From a virus: a stretch of DNA of 64,000 nucleotides. Shown in pieces: positions 1 to 8,456 of this stretch (positions are counted from its first letter, which is position 1; every line of letters begins with the position of its first letter). The stretch covers positions 1-64,000 of IMG/VR virus record IMGVR_UViG_3300033182_001391. One strand, given 5' to 3'. A program made the translations under genes and the position numbers. Under the pieces are notes generated by a model. That model ran no database searches. It saw nothing but the letters and a program-made list of their open reading frames with translations, and was not told the DNA's origin.

Positions 1-117
1 GGGCGCATCGACCCAGCGACCATGATCTGTCATAACGATAGCATGACCAGTTTTAGCAAGGTCGTCAATTCTTTTAGCGCCGTCTTTAGTGGGAACCATT
101 GTTTCGCCGCCTAAACA
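1..117 (-). other. N-terminal splicing region of an intein inside nrdJ (partial)
   Basis: From codon 109 the reductase reads CLGGETMVPTKDGAKRIDDL. This is the classic intein block A pattern: Cys1, a T-x-V segment, then D-G-x-x-x-I-x-x-L. It replaces the aromatic/hydrophobic residues (WFV type) that normally follow the NNC motif in class II reductases. The insertion site implies that the redox cysteine itself is the +1 residue of the C-extein, so splicing would rebuild the active enzyme. Only 39 intein residues are visible. Whether a homing endonuclease is present, or whether the intein is split, cannot be seen. Confidence 0.82.
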
Positions 118-441
118 GTTCACTAAAGACACACCGCTCATCTGACGGACAAGCGGGGTACCCAACTGCCACAGGGCACGGCCAGCAAAAATGCCCTTAA
201 GGTTGAAGATGTAATCGAATAAACGCTCTGCTTCTTCTTTAGTGTACTCTGCACCTATCTCTTGGGCACCGTTGATTGCTCTAGCAATAGTTTCAAACCA
301 ATACTCCTTACGACCCAAAGCCTCAATATCTCTTGAATATGTGCGTCGATACACTATTTCGCCCATACCATTAAAACCCCAAGGTGGAGTCTTGTCTACA
401 TATTGAGACACAAACTCTGGCGCGATTACATTTTCAGACAT
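1..441 (-). CDS. nrdJ: Adenosylcobalamin-dependent (class II) ribonucleoside-triphosphate reductase, N-terminal part, interrupted by an intein; runs off the window
   Basis: The visible 147 codons start at ATG 441 behind a strong ribosome site (AGGAG, 7 nt upstream). Residues 1-108 match the N-terminus of monomeric class II reductases such as Lactobacillus RTPR: a PPWGFNGMGE segment, YRRTYSR, and GRALWQLGT leading to the SLVNC motif. In the family this cysteine belongs to the redox pair that reduces the active site. Here the sequence turns into an intein right at that cysteine (residue 109). The enzyme makes deoxynucleotides from ribonucleotides using coenzyme B12 and needs no oxygen, so it would feed phage DNA synthesis. 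The start overlaps the stop of the upstream gene by 8 nt (ATGTCTGA), suggesting translational coupling. The rest of the intein and the catalytic barrel lie outside the window. Confidence 0.88.
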   Translation of the reverse strand, partial: MSENVIAPEFVSQYVDKTPPWGFNGMGEIVYRRTYSRDIEALGRKEYWFETIARAINGAQEIGAEYTKEEAERLFDYIFNLKGIFAGRALWQLGTPLVRQMSGVSLVNCLGGETMVPTKDGAKRIDDLAKTGHAIVMTDHGRWVDAP

Positions 442-1150
442 TTTTTACTCCTGATTTATTTATATTAATTATATACTTACTGTTAGTCTTAGATAACTCT
501 GCCTTTTTAATCTTTAAGATTTGGTCGACAGTATAAACCTTGTGTATTTCTTTCTCGAAGAAGTAGCCACTTCTCCAGTTGGGAACATTTGAAACATTCT
601 TCTTATAATTTACAAATACATTACATATAACAGCCCCACCATAAGCCCTAACCAAATTAGCTATCTTTTCCTTAATGTCACCAAGAGAATCAGGGTTAAC
701 AGTCTGATCTTCTTTTACCTTCTCATATAACCAGTTAAATGCTTGACGTGTCATTGGGAGCACGTCTATAGGGTCTATAACACCTTCTACAAGTATTATA
801 TTTCTACTTTGAGATATACGTAAATCTTCTTCAACAATGTCTACATACATCTCAAACCAATCATTTTTATTAAATTGCTCCCACCTAGTGCACCAAAACA
901 AAAGATTACTAGGTGGATCCGGTATAGGAACTTTTTCAACCAGAGGAAGTATAGTAGCACAAGCTATTGCTCTTTTCATCTGATCTTTTGCTACATTTTC
1001 GTTACTTTCCTTTTTTAAGAAAAGATTCCACAACGCAATAATATGATCATTCCACTCTATGTCTGCAACATAAAGTTTCAGATACTTATTTGCAATATCA
1101 ACCGGAAGCGTTTTATCTTTTACTACCGACTCAATACTAGACAACGACAC
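434..1150 (-). CDS. Unknown 238-residue protein upstream of nrdJ
   Basis: I do not recognise this protein. It begins with GTG at 1150 behind AAAGGAAAG and ends with a TGA inside the start of nrdJ. The sequence is soluble and mixed alpha/beta in appearance, with no signal peptide or membrane segment. It has a proline-rich stretch (PIPDPPSN) near residue 78, several tryptophans (LLFWCTRWEQF, WFEMY) and a lysine-rich C-terminus. It is the first gene after the lysis genes and is tightly coupled to the reductase. It may therefore belong to the nucleotide or DNA metabolism block rather than the virion, but this rests on position alone. Confidence 0.7.
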   Translation of the reverse strand: MSLSSIESVVKDKTLPVDIANKYLKLYVADIEWNDHIIALWNLFLKKESNENVAKDQMKRAIACATILPLVEKVPIPDPPSNLLFWCTRWEQFNKNDWFEMYVDIVEEDLRISQSRNIILVEGVIDPIDVLPMTRQAFNWLYEKVKEDQTVNPDSLGDIKEKIANLVRAYGGAVICNVFVNYKKNVSNVPNWRSGYFFEKEIHKVYTVDQILKIKKAELSKTNSKYIININKSGVKNV

Positions 1151-1213
1151 ATCTTTCCTTTATAATCTTCAATAAAAATATCAAAACCTATAAACTTGCT
1201 TATGAAAAGAATA

Positions 1214-1233
1214 ACCCCGCCTAATGGCGGGGT
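1214..1233 (-). terminator. Rho-independent terminator downstream of the holin
   Basis: An 8-bp GC-rich stem (ACCCCGCC pairing with GGCGGGGT) closes a 4-nt loop. On the minus strand it is followed by a T-rich run (TTATTCTTTTC). It lies in the 146-bp gap between the lysis genes and the unknown gene upstream of nrdJ. It probably ends the late structural transcript. Confidence 0.8.
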
Positions 1234-1250
1234 CATCCTATAGAATTTCA

Positions 1251-1270
1251 CCTGTGCATTATAGCACAGG
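1251..1270 (-). promoter_or_regulatory. Inverted repeat with an extended -10 (TGCTATAAT) in its loop; possible operator-promoter or second terminator stem
   Basis: A perfect 7-bp inverted repeat (CCTGTGC and GCACAGG) surrounds a 6-nt loop that reads TATAAT on the minus strand. With the flanking TG it forms TGCTATAAT at 1266-1258. A partial -35 (TTCACG, 1287-1282) lies 18 bp upstream. A terminator hairpin sits just downstream at 1214-1233, so a transcript started here would meet it immediately. The element could be an attenuated promoter for the nrdJ block, or simply the first of two tandem terminator hairpins. There is no U-tract directly after this stem. Confidence 0.4.
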
Positions 1271-1296
1271 AGTAGGTATTACGTGAAGCTTAGGCT

Positions 1297-1497
1297 TCAG
1301 CTCTTGAGGGTAGCAGCGCTCGATGGATCCCCAACGCGCGTAGCAACAAAACCCTTAAGCACGCTGATTGCAGCTGCAACACCAGCTGTGGCAGCAGCCT
1401 TGAGCTCATCAACACCGCCAACGGTGTAAATAGCCAAGAATGCCTGAGCTGCTGTCCAAGCTGCTCTTTCTACTACGTCTCTATAAAGTTTATTCAT
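1297..1497 (-). CDS. Holin
   Basis: This 66-residue protein has two hydrophobic alanine-rich helices (about residues 12-29 and 34-52) and a short polar C-terminus. The ERAAWTAAQAFLA segment, the alanine-rich second helix, the VLKG turn and the final RVGDPSSAATL tail are typical of small two-helix holins of actinobacteriophages. Holins oligomerise in the cytoplasmic membrane and time lysis by making holes. The start is ATG 1497 with AGAGG upstream. It is the last gene of the late block, directly after another small membrane protein and before a terminator. No free endolysin gene is visible in this window, so the endolysin must lie elsewhere. Confidence 0.78.
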   Translation of the reverse strand: MNKLYRDVVERAAWTAAQAFLAIYTVGGVDELKAAATAGVAAAISVLKGFVATRVGDPSSAATLKS

Positions 1498-1509
1498 AAT
1501 TTAACCTCT

Positions 1510-1821
1510 TTAACTAAAATGTTTACGTATTAGCTTCTCTATAAGAAGATGAAAAGTTAAGCCTAACCACGCTCCTATAAATACACTTCCTGTAATTGGT
1601 TTTTCGGTTAGTCTCCAGAAAGATCTTGTTAAGGTTTCAATCTTACTGGACTTTATGGCATATATGTCATACGCCATAATGCCTAGGACCAAACCCACCC
1701 ATCCATAAGCTCCGCTAGTTTTATCTTTAGAATCTAAAACCAGTGGTCCGGAGAATATGTCAGAGAGCTTTGGCCGAAGGAACCCCTTGGAACTCTTTAA
1801 CTCTGTTTTGACCATACTCAT
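1510..1821 (-). CDS. Small two-helix membrane protein next to the holin (possible second holin or antiholin)
   Basis: I take ATG 1821 as the start, giving 103 residues. Longer readings up to 1974 would lie almost entirely inside the preceding gene. The N-terminal 36 residues are polar and basic. Transmembrane segments lie at about residues 37-56 (GAYGWVGLVLGIMAYDIYAI) and 76-94 (around IGAWLGLTFHLL), followed by a basic tail (RKHFS). Position beside the holin and this topology suggest a role in lysis timing. The first 62 nt overlap the 3' end of the upstream gene in another frame, more than elsewhere in this block. The ribosome site is weak (CAGG, 8 nt upstream). Confidence 0.62.
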   Translation of the reverse strand: MSMVKTELKSSKGFLRPKLSDIFSGPLVLDSKDKTSGAYGWVGLVLGIMAYDIYAIKSSKIETLTRSFWRLTEKPITGSVFIGAWLGLTFHLLIEKLIRKHFS

Positions 1822-2398
1822 TATCGTAACCTGTAGGATATGCTTCACCATATCCGGCAGTGAAAACAACAGCACTTTGAACGCCACTGAAGGCAGCAGG
1901 GATAAAGTATCCAAATGAGCTTGGAGCACCCTGAGCTTCTGTTCTCTGAGCATGACCGGTATTGGCCATTGCATTTGCCGAGTCTACACCATCAAAGATA
2001 TAGTTATTGTAGCTATACTCACCAAAGTACTGATTAGCCTGACCAAAATCTCTTGGGAAAGCGACTGATCCAGCTAGACCCTTGTACTCATATGGCCTAA
2101 ATCTTGCACCCTCATATGTCGCACTTCCGTCAGGGAAAGAACCCGAAAGAGGATGAACATAGAAAACTGAACCCGTAAAAAGCTGTGACAAGAACAGGTT
2201 GCCAGGATGACGACCCGTACCAGGTACATGATGATTATCGGGAGCACCATCAAGTACATGATCAGTGCTGTATAATGGGTAGAAAGAATAGGTACCGGTA
2301 CCCTTGGCCTTACCAGTCATTGTGGTATATGGATTGACCATATTAGCGGTACTACGACCCTTTAAAACCGGTCTAGGACCTACGTAAAATGTAGCCAT
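1760..2398 (-). CDS. Glycine/tyrosine-rich structural protein of unknown function
   Basis: This 212-residue protein has ATG 2398 behind a strong AAGGAG. It is rich in Gly, Tyr, Phe, Pro and Asn and contains short aromatic-glycine repeats (YSFYPLYS, YFGEYSYNNY, GYGEAYPTGYDNEYG) and a histidine patch (DNHHVPGTGRHPGN). There is no membrane segment or coiled coil. I do not recognise the family. Its place after the fibre genes and before the lysis genes suggests a late virion component such as a fibre-tip or decoration protein. Base composition looks less AT-rich than the fibre genes upstream, in line with high expression, but this is only an impression. Confidence 0.7.
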   Translation of the reverse strand: MATFYVGPRPVLKGRSTANMVNPYTTMTGKAKGTGTYSFYPLYSTDHVLDGAPDNHHVPGTGRHPGNLFLSQLFTGSVFYVHPLSGSFPDGSATYEGARFRPYEYKGLAGSVAFPRDFGQANQYFGEYSYNNYIFDGVDSANAMANTGHAQRTEAQGAPSSFGYFIPAAFSGVQSAVVFTAGYGEAYPTGYDNEYGQNRVKEFQGVPSAKAL

Positions 2399-2460
2399 TT
2401 CTTATCTCCTTATAAAACGGTATGATATATATAGTAATTTAGAAACTGTTTTTTACCACT

Positions 2461-3714
2461 TTAGTTGTAATCAATTATCAAATCACTCAACACAGGAGCA
2501 GTCTTATCGTCCAGCATGTTTAGAGTCACCTCTATCCACACGCTGTTAGACGCACCAGGATTAGTTAAGGAATAAACTCCACCATTCTCATATATAACCC
2601 TATGAGAAAATGCTGTAGAAATTAAACTCCTTGGAACATTGTATATTTTAGGGTTAACGCTAACAATATTATTAATGACCGAACCATCTGCTGGAGTAAA
2701 TTTAATTATAGTTCTACCAGTGGGAAGATACTTATTGAAACCAACGTCCAGGTCGGCAAGGCCGTAGGTGTAAATTGCTTTACCCTGCTCAGTAAAATAA
2801 CTTCTCTGATTCATCTTAATTCTTAAACCGGTAATATCTGTATCTGGAAATATAAAAGCCAATGGACCAGAATTTGAAATCTTATCTGAACCAACTACAT
2901 CCCAACCACCGGGAGCAACCTTACCCACAGCATCTGCCTCACCATCATACAGCGCACTCCTATTTAACGGTAGCCAGCCATCAGATGCATCTAATGTTGG
3001 ATTAGCCTTTGTCGTATATTCAATACTGGCTATATCTACACCAAATGCTGGATATGGATTAAGTTTTATGATATTAGTCTTTAAGGATCCAGAAACCTCA
3101 GAAGGAACCTGTAAATAAAGCATCATTTGAGCGCCCGGAGCAGAGGGCGTATTCACTATAACAGTCCTTGTCCAAAACTTATCAACACTATCCAAAAGAG
3201 CATTATATATAGGAGTAGAGTCAACAATTGCGCCAGGAGTATCCACTCCAGCAAAGCTAGTATCAACCTTAGCCTTAAAAAAATCTGGGACAATTTGACC
3301 TGTTACAGAACCAGAAAATTTTAACTTAGAATATGAACTACTCTCAACCTTTGGTAGAGTGATAATATTATAAACAGGATCAAAGTGCAGAAGTTCAGTT
3401 CCAGAAACCGCAAAAGAAGATCCAGCTAAAGATGCATAATCTACTTGACTAAAAGAGTGTATAGATATTTTTTTCTCCGCTGCCTCTAGTGCACCAATTC
3501 TGTCTTCTAGATCTTGAACAGCAGAACTTAAAAATATATGATCCTTGAGAACCCTCTCAAAGGCATCTGCGAGCTTTGCATCTATCAATGATGCCTTATT
3601 GTACAGGTAGACAAGGTCCTTATAGTTTTCTTCTATCCTTGCATTATAATCAGAGCTATCGACCGGGCCATTATACTTATAATCTCTCTTCTTGGTATGT
3701 ATTATATCAGCCAT
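2461..3714 (-). CDS. Coiled-coil/discoidin-like baseplate fibre, paralogue 1
   Basis: This 417-residue protein starts at ATG 3714. Residues about 20-100 are helical and end in a coiled coil (LEDRIGALEAAEKK). A beta-rich part follows with the pattern HFD-x5-IITLPK near residue 117. A central domain resembles the F5/8-type carbohydrate-binding fold (a DKFWTR segment near residue 178, then strand-rich sequence). The C-terminus carries a TAPVLSDLIIDY motif. The helix, TLPK, discoidin-like and final strand order recurs in the next three large genes, pointing to tandem duplication. The probable role is a baseplate-attached fibre or receptor/wall-glycan contact. The start overlaps the previous gene's stop by 8 nt. 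Confidence 0.66.
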   Translation of the reverse strand: MADIIHTKKRDYKYNGPVDSSDYNARIEENYKDLVYLYNKASLIDAKLADAFERVLKDHIFLSSAVQDLEDRIGALEAAEKKISIHSFSQVDYASLAGSSFAVSGTELLHFDPVYNIITLPKVESSSYSKLKFSGSVTGQIVPDFFKAKVDTSFAGVDTPGAIVDSTPIYNALLDSVDKFWTRTVIVNTPSAPGAQMMLYLQVPSEVSGSLKTNIIKLNPYPAFGVDIASIEYTTKANPTLDASDGWLPLNRSALYDGEADAVGKVAPGGWDVVGSDKISNSGPLAFIFPDTDITGLRIKMNQRSYFTEQGKAIYTYGLADLDVGFNKYLPTGRTIIKFTPADGSVINNIVSVNPKIYNVPRSLISTAFSHRVIYENGGVYSLTNPGASNSVWIEVTLNMLDDKTAPVLSDLIIDYN

Positions 3715-4111
3715 AATTACTATCTTTCTCTAGCCTTTGAACTTTGTCGAAAATTCTAGACATTTTTGAACTAATTGTATTAATAGTTTTTATATCAACA
3801 TCTTGAGATGTAACACCAGTATCATCAAAGTAGAAATCAACACCATCTAAACTATACGATAAACCCTCACTTAATAGTACTGAAGTATCTATATCTTCAA
3901 CGTCGCCAACAAAATACGTTAGATCATCTAATATTTTAGAGTCAACCGTCTCTAATTGACTATATATTCTTTCTACATCTATTTTAAATAAATTTGTTTC
4001 AACATTTTCTAATTGACTAGACCTATGTGATCTATATTTTGTTCTAAATTTACCAAAAACAGGCTGAAGAATTCTTTCATACTTAGCTCTATTTTTATAC
4101 GTTCTAAACAT
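3707..4111 (-). CDS. Small coiled-coil baseplate protein, unknown function
   Basis: This 134-residue protein has a very basic N-terminus (residues 1-32, rich in R and K), helical middle segments (DVERIYSQLETVDSKILDDL) and a C-terminal helix (MSRIFDKVQRLEKD). It lies between two paralogous fibre genes. It lacks their discoidin-like part and could be a linker, chaperone or truncated relative. It ends 8 nt inside the start of the following gene. I cannot assign a family. Confidence 0.62.
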   Translation of the reverse strand: MFRTYKNRAKYERILQPVFGKFRTKYRSHRSSQLENVETNLFKIDVERIYSQLETVDSKILDDLTYFVGDVEDIDTSVLLSEGLSYSLDGVDFYFDDTGVTSQDVDIKTINTISSKMSRIFDKVQRLEKDSNYG

Positions 4112-4116
4112 ACTAT

Positions 4117-6249
4117 TTAACCATCCGAATGTCTAAATTTAACTTTAATAGAATTTATACTAGGTGTCTTAAGGGGGTTGGCATAGCGGATCAAATCCGC
4201 CCTATACCTAACCGAACTTACAACATCTGACATACTAGAATAGTATCTTATCAAAGATCTTTGATCTATTTTTGTAGAAGAAAGTATTTCTCTCCTGCCA
4301 AATAAAGAATCAACAGTAAATATCTTTAAAGATTCAGAAGATCTTTTTCTAAACTCAATAGGATCAGTGTAGCTATAATAATCCAAGAACACAGTTCCAT
4401 ACTCCTCTAGACTAACCCCAGCCATCAAACTGAAAGAAAAATAGCCAGTTGTGTTCTTATCATAAAGTATATTAATACTATTTACACCTTCAACAAAATT
4501 CCACTCTACTTCTGTAGTAGAAAACCCAGAAGGAACATCTGCTATTAGGACACCATTTAAATAAACCGATAAATTAAAGTCAGGAGAACTCTTTCTAAGC
4601 TTATGTGAAACACTAGTTGCGTTCTGACACAAAAGATTAGTCGAGAAAAAACCAGAGCTTTCAGATGTTAAAGGAGTGTTTGTGGATATTATTTGATCGT
4701 AAATAGTTTCCTTCAGAACAGAAAGATTGCCTTCTCTAGATATTTCCGAAGACCAATACTCAGGAGACTTATATAAAATGGCATCAACTAGATTGCCAGA
4801 ATGAATTTTACCATAATGCCTGAAGTTCTTTAAGCCAACTAGCATGTAGGGCTTTAAAATCTCTTCGTTCTCAGGAATGACAGTAATTCTGTAGGCAGTC
4901 TTCTCGGTAAAAGGTATTTTTGCCGGATTTAGACTACTTGAAAGGTCTGCAGAATCCGCTAAAGGTATAAATGTATAATCAGAATCAGTATTATCTATGA
5001 TTTTATTTTCGTAATTAGAGGAAGCCAAAGTAACAAATTTCTTATTGACCCCGGCAGAAGAACTTAGCGGCTCTATTGGAATCCAGCTAAAATCAGAAAT
5101 ACCAGTATAACTACCAACATCAGCTGCAACATAATACTTAATATCTGTTTCAGACGGAACATTACTAGATACATCTAGCGCAACAGAAGAAATTTCTAAA
5201 AGTGAATTATCTTTCTTACTTAAAGTTATAGGCTTAGAAACAAGAGTTGACCTAATATCATGATAGTCGGAACCTATTGATATTTCCCTAAATCCCATGC
5301 CATAAAAATAAGGATCAGAATCAGAAGCAATAATTCTATCTGGTTCATTTTTAACAAGAGTTATAGTTATAGAACTATATACATCAGCAGGTATATTGAA
5401 AGAAAATCTATTATATTCTTCTGAAGATTTCTTCTCAAAATATCTTCGCTGAAGTGTTCCATCCAAAGGAACACATGTCACATAAATGTTAACCGGCGAA
5501 GCAGTTATCAAAGAACCAGATACCCTAGATATCTCCAAAGAAGAAGACAAAGGTATATCAACAGAAAGAGCTACAATAGCAGGCTTAGAAGAACGATACT
5601 CCTTTTTCCAATAGGTGTCATTTAATCCATCAAATACAAAATCAAAGTTATCAGCAGTGCTGGCACTAACAATCTCTTGACCATCAACCCTCATAGAATA
5701 TGATACAGAATTAGAAGTTATTTGATCTACCGAAAGAACTTCAGATATATTAGAAGTTATCTTAGGTATTGTGACAGTATTATTTAAAAGATCTACATGA
5801 GAAGTAGTCAGAGAAAGATCTACACTGTCTGCTGTAGCAAACGACTCGCCAAAAGAGTAAAAATATCCATCTGAATTAGAGTTTTCAAATAAAAGCTCAT
5901 CAATCCTAGACTCTAACTGTTTCCTTCTAGCCTTAAGACCTTCCATCTTATTGTTCAACACATTTATAACGGCAAACATTTCGTTATTATTTTCAAAAAC
6001 ACAGTCATAGAGAACTTCTAAATTCAAAAGAGTATTTGCCATGAGCTCATTAAGAGCATCTGGATCAATAATATTTACCCTTTGAAGAATATTGTAGTCC
6101 ACATTTACAGGAGAACCAAAACCATAAGTAGAGAAATACCTATTAAAATCTTCTCTAACATCCTGCTCAGATGGCTTACTGCCCTCAGAATAATACAACT
6201 TATATAAATTGTTTAAAAACTTTCTTTTCTGAATTGTAGAAATATCCAT
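4117..6249 (-). CDS. Coiled-coil/discoidin-like baseplate fibre, paralogue 2
   Basis: This 710-residue protein has a helical N-terminus (1-130) with a coiled coil (NNKMEGLKARRKQLESRIDE). Then come a HVDLLNNTVTIPKI segment matching the TLPK motif of the 417-residue paralogue and an F5/8-type galactose-binding-like domain around 190-310 (FDFVFDGLNDTYWKKEY is a typical opening). A second beta region and a C-terminal KTPSINSIKVKF strand motif complete it. Tail proteins with such domains usually contact surface glycans. The gene's first base is the last base of the upstream stop codon (TAATG), so the two should be co-translated. No enzyme motif is visible. Confidence 0.68.
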   Translation of the reverse strand: MDISTIQKRKFLNNLYKLYYSEGSKPSEQDVREDFNRYFSTYGFGSPVNVDYNILQRVNIIDPDALNELMANTLLNLEVLYDCVFENNNEMFAVINVLNNKMEGLKARRKQLESRIDELLFENSNSDGYFYSFGESFATADSVDLSLTTSHVDLLNNTVTIPKITSNISEVLSVDQITSNSVSYSMRVDGQEIVSASTADNFDFVFDGLNDTYWKKEYRSSKPAIVALSVDIPLSSSLEISRVSGSLITASPVNIYVTCVPLDGTLQRRYFEKKSSEEYNRFSFNIPADVYSSITITLVKNEPDRIIASDSDPYFYGMGFREISIGSDYHDIRSTLVSKPITLSKKDNSLLEISSVALDVSSNVPSETDIKYYVAADVGSYTGISDFSWIPIEPLSSSAGVNKKFVTLASSNYENKIIDNTDSDYTFIPLADSADLSSSLNPAKIPFTEKTAYRITVIPENEEILKPYMLVGLKNFRHYGKIHSGNLVDAILYKSPEYWSSEISREGNLSVLKETIYDQIISTNTPLTSESSGFFSTNLLCQNATSVSHKLRKSSPDFNLSVYLNGVLIADVPSGFSTTEVEWNFVEGVNSINILYDKNTTGYFSFSLMAGVSLEEYGTVFLDYYSYTDPIEFRKRSSESLKIFTVDSLFGRREILSSTKIDQRSLIRYYSSMSDVVSSVRYRADLIRYANPLKTPSINSIKVKFRHSDG

Positions 6250-8447
6250 TATCTCTTCACCTTAGCTATCAACTGATAAGAATTAATACTTGGAGTAATA
6301 TTATCATTCCTATTCTTTGACACCTCCATTTTAACACGCACCTGCTTTACATTTTGCGGAACATCAGGATAGTTAAAATACGCAACTCCGGGCAGTTTAA
6401 ACGAATCAGCTATATTTTTATTGAAACAAATAACCTCTGGTATACCCTTATGATCTAATTGAACAGGAGATATTGATATCCAGTTACCATCCTCTACAGA
6501 TATATAGTAATTTGCATCTATCTTATTTAGATAATCATTTCCGATGTCAGTATCAACAGAAAGCATTATAGAATCAAGAGGGATATCAAAATCATAAACA
6601 GTAGAAACTATTTCTATATTGCTAGAGTAAGTTTCATAATTCACAGAAACATCCCTCAAACCTACAGCCATCCTTTTAGCTGGAAGAATCTCTTTCTCGA
6701 GCGCAATAGGCACATTATAGGTTTCTGACCTAGATGTTGAGCTATAATTATAATCAGATACAGCAATAGCGCTAGGATCTATTCTTACATCTGGCAATGT
6801 ATTGCCAGGACTGTACAAATAAGAACCATCTCCTTGATCAACTGCGTAATTTTGAATCACCAGTTCAAATACCGACTTTGCCGTGTTGGCATCCTCTTGG
6901 CTTGCAAAACGAGAAGTTTGAGCAAAAACATTATCGTAGATAAATTCATTTGAATATAAGAACCCCGGAGGAGTACCACCCAAAGTTATCCCAGAAGACT
7001 CAGTAAATCCAGCAAAGTAGTAAGTGCTATTGGTGTCTAGATCGGTAAAAGTTATGACCTTAAATGCCTCAGAACCAGATACATTCGTTAATGTTACAGG
7101 AACATTTCTAAACTCACTACTGCCAACTTTATACTCAAGAGTATCAGACAATGTAGGAAGAAGAGAACGAACATCATACTCGACAGAAGCGTAGCCCTGT
7201 AGCTGATCTGGAGCAAATCTATCTAATCCAACAAAAGGACTATTTGATGTATCGGAATCAGAATAATTAGGCCTCCAATAGGCATGTTGTATTTCAACCT
7301 GCTGGAACTCTTCTTGCTCAAAAACTATTTCAATCTTAGCAACTAGTCTTTCGCTAAACTTTATTGAAGCCTTATTGTAAAAATAATTCTTGTTTGCCGA
7401 AGAATTAAGAGGAGCCATTGAAGACCCAATATAAATACTCTCATCTAAAATTTCCTCAGAAGAACCATCCGCAGAAAACACCTTTATTGATGAAACTTTT
7501 AATATTCTCATAGAAGAAAAATATGGAACTATATCTACTGAGTTTGCTTTTTCTGACTTAGTCTTTTCAAGAACCAAAGTCATAGTTAAAGGTTCATTTA
7601 TATTATGGTCAGACCAATTAACTAATGACCCCTCGGCAATAGAAGGATCAAACTCTCCATCTGCTACGAAACAAAACTCTTTTTCAGAAGGAAGATTGCC
7701 TACCGAATATAAATTTTCCTTATCAACATTTAAAGCTTCATATTCAAAAAATGTTAAAGGACTAGAGTCTGACGCAGAGCGTATGTAATTAATTGAAGGC
7801 GTGTCCTCAAAAATATACTTGTAATAGTCGGCTCCCTCTGAGTTAATAGATTTTATTACCTGATGGTTATTTCCCAAAAACCCATTTCCAGAACTAATAG
7901 ATACAGAACCGGGCGTCCAACTCTTTAAAGTGGAAACAGGAAAGTTGGCACTGCCAGAACTAATTATAGGAATAAAACCTTTTTTGATTTTAGTCACGTC
8001 AACTTTGTCTAAATTATCAAAAGAATCTCCAACATAAATTATATCTTCAGCTTCACTCATGCTGTACATTTGAAGTATTTTAGACTTAGAAGATATTCTT
8101 TCTACATATTTTTTTTCATTTTCTAATTCTTCAAAAAACAAGTTAAAAGAACTTACAACTCTTGCGCTTAAGTAGTCAATCTGCGGCATTATGGCATTAA
8201 TATCTTGAGCTAGATCTTGAGAGAAAGTATTAATCTTCTCAGAATAAGGTGGCTCACCCTTTATGACTGGAACATACTTAGTCATTGGTGCTGAGATGTT
8301 TTCGTATATCTCAGACAATATTTTATTATATTCCTGAATACGTTCTTGATTAGACTTAAATTCATTTCTAGCCTCTTTGACATAGAAAGATCTAAGCTTC
8401 ATAAATATTTGATGATAACTTAACGTATTAGAAGATAACTGTGCCAT
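6249..8447 (-). CDS. Coiled-coil/discoidin-like baseplate fibre, paralogue 3
   Basis: This 732-residue protein begins with long amphipathic helices (about 1-145, ending in FFEELENEKKYVERISSKSK), followed by beta-rich domains. Around residues 260-400 it shows a discoidin-like layout (FVADGEFDPS, TMTLVLEKT, then AKIEIVFEQEEFQQVEI). The C-terminus has ITPSINSYQLIAKV, the same terminal motif as the 710-residue neighbour. It is serine- and acid-rich with no signal peptide, as expected for a virion protein. It is probably a second subunit of a heteromeric baseplate fibre. A four-gene expansion with similar order but diverged sequence suggests several distinct fibres or rings rather than redundancy. 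Confidence 0.68.
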   Translation of the reverse strand: MAQLSSNTLSYHQIFMKLRSFYVKEARNEFKSNQERIQEYNKILSEIYENISAPMTKYVPVIKGEPPYSEKINTFSQDLAQDINAIMPQIDYLSARVVSSFNLFFEELENEKKYVERISSKSKILQMYSMSEAEDIIYVGDSFDNLDKVDVTKIKKGFIPIISSGSANFPVSTLKSWTPGSVSISSGNGFLGNNHQVIKSINSEGADYYKYIFEDTPSINYIRSASDSSPLTFFEYEALNVDKENLYSVGNLPSEKEFCFVADGEFDPSIAEGSLVNWSDHNINEPLTMTLVLEKTKSEKANSVDIVPYFSSMRILKVSSIKVFSADGSSEEILDESIYIGSSMAPLNSSANKNYFYNKASIKFSERLVAKIEIVFEQEEFQQVEIQHAYWRPNYSDSDTSNSPFVGLDRFAPDQLQGYASVEYDVRSLLPTLSDTLEYKVGSSEFRNVPVTLTNVSGSEAFKVITFTDLDTNSTYYFAGFTESSGITLGGTPPGFLYSNEFIYDNVFAQTSRFASQEDANTAKSVFELVIQNYAVDQGDGSYLYSPGNTLPDVRIDPSAIAVSDYNYSSTSRSETYNVPIALEKEILPAKRMAVGLRDVSVNYETYSSNIEIVSTVYDFDIPLDSIMLSVDTDIGNDYLNKIDANYYISVEDGNWISISPVQLDHKGIPEVICFNKNIADSFKLPGVAYFNYPDVPQNVKQVRVKMEVSKNRNDNITPSINSYQLIAKVKR

Positions 8448-8456
8448 TTTAACCTA

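Noticed and set aside
1822-1974. N-terminal extension of the small membrane protein up to 1974
   Set aside because: The extra 51 codons lie wholly within the upstream gene and would put 215 nt in overlap; a start at 1821 is more economical.
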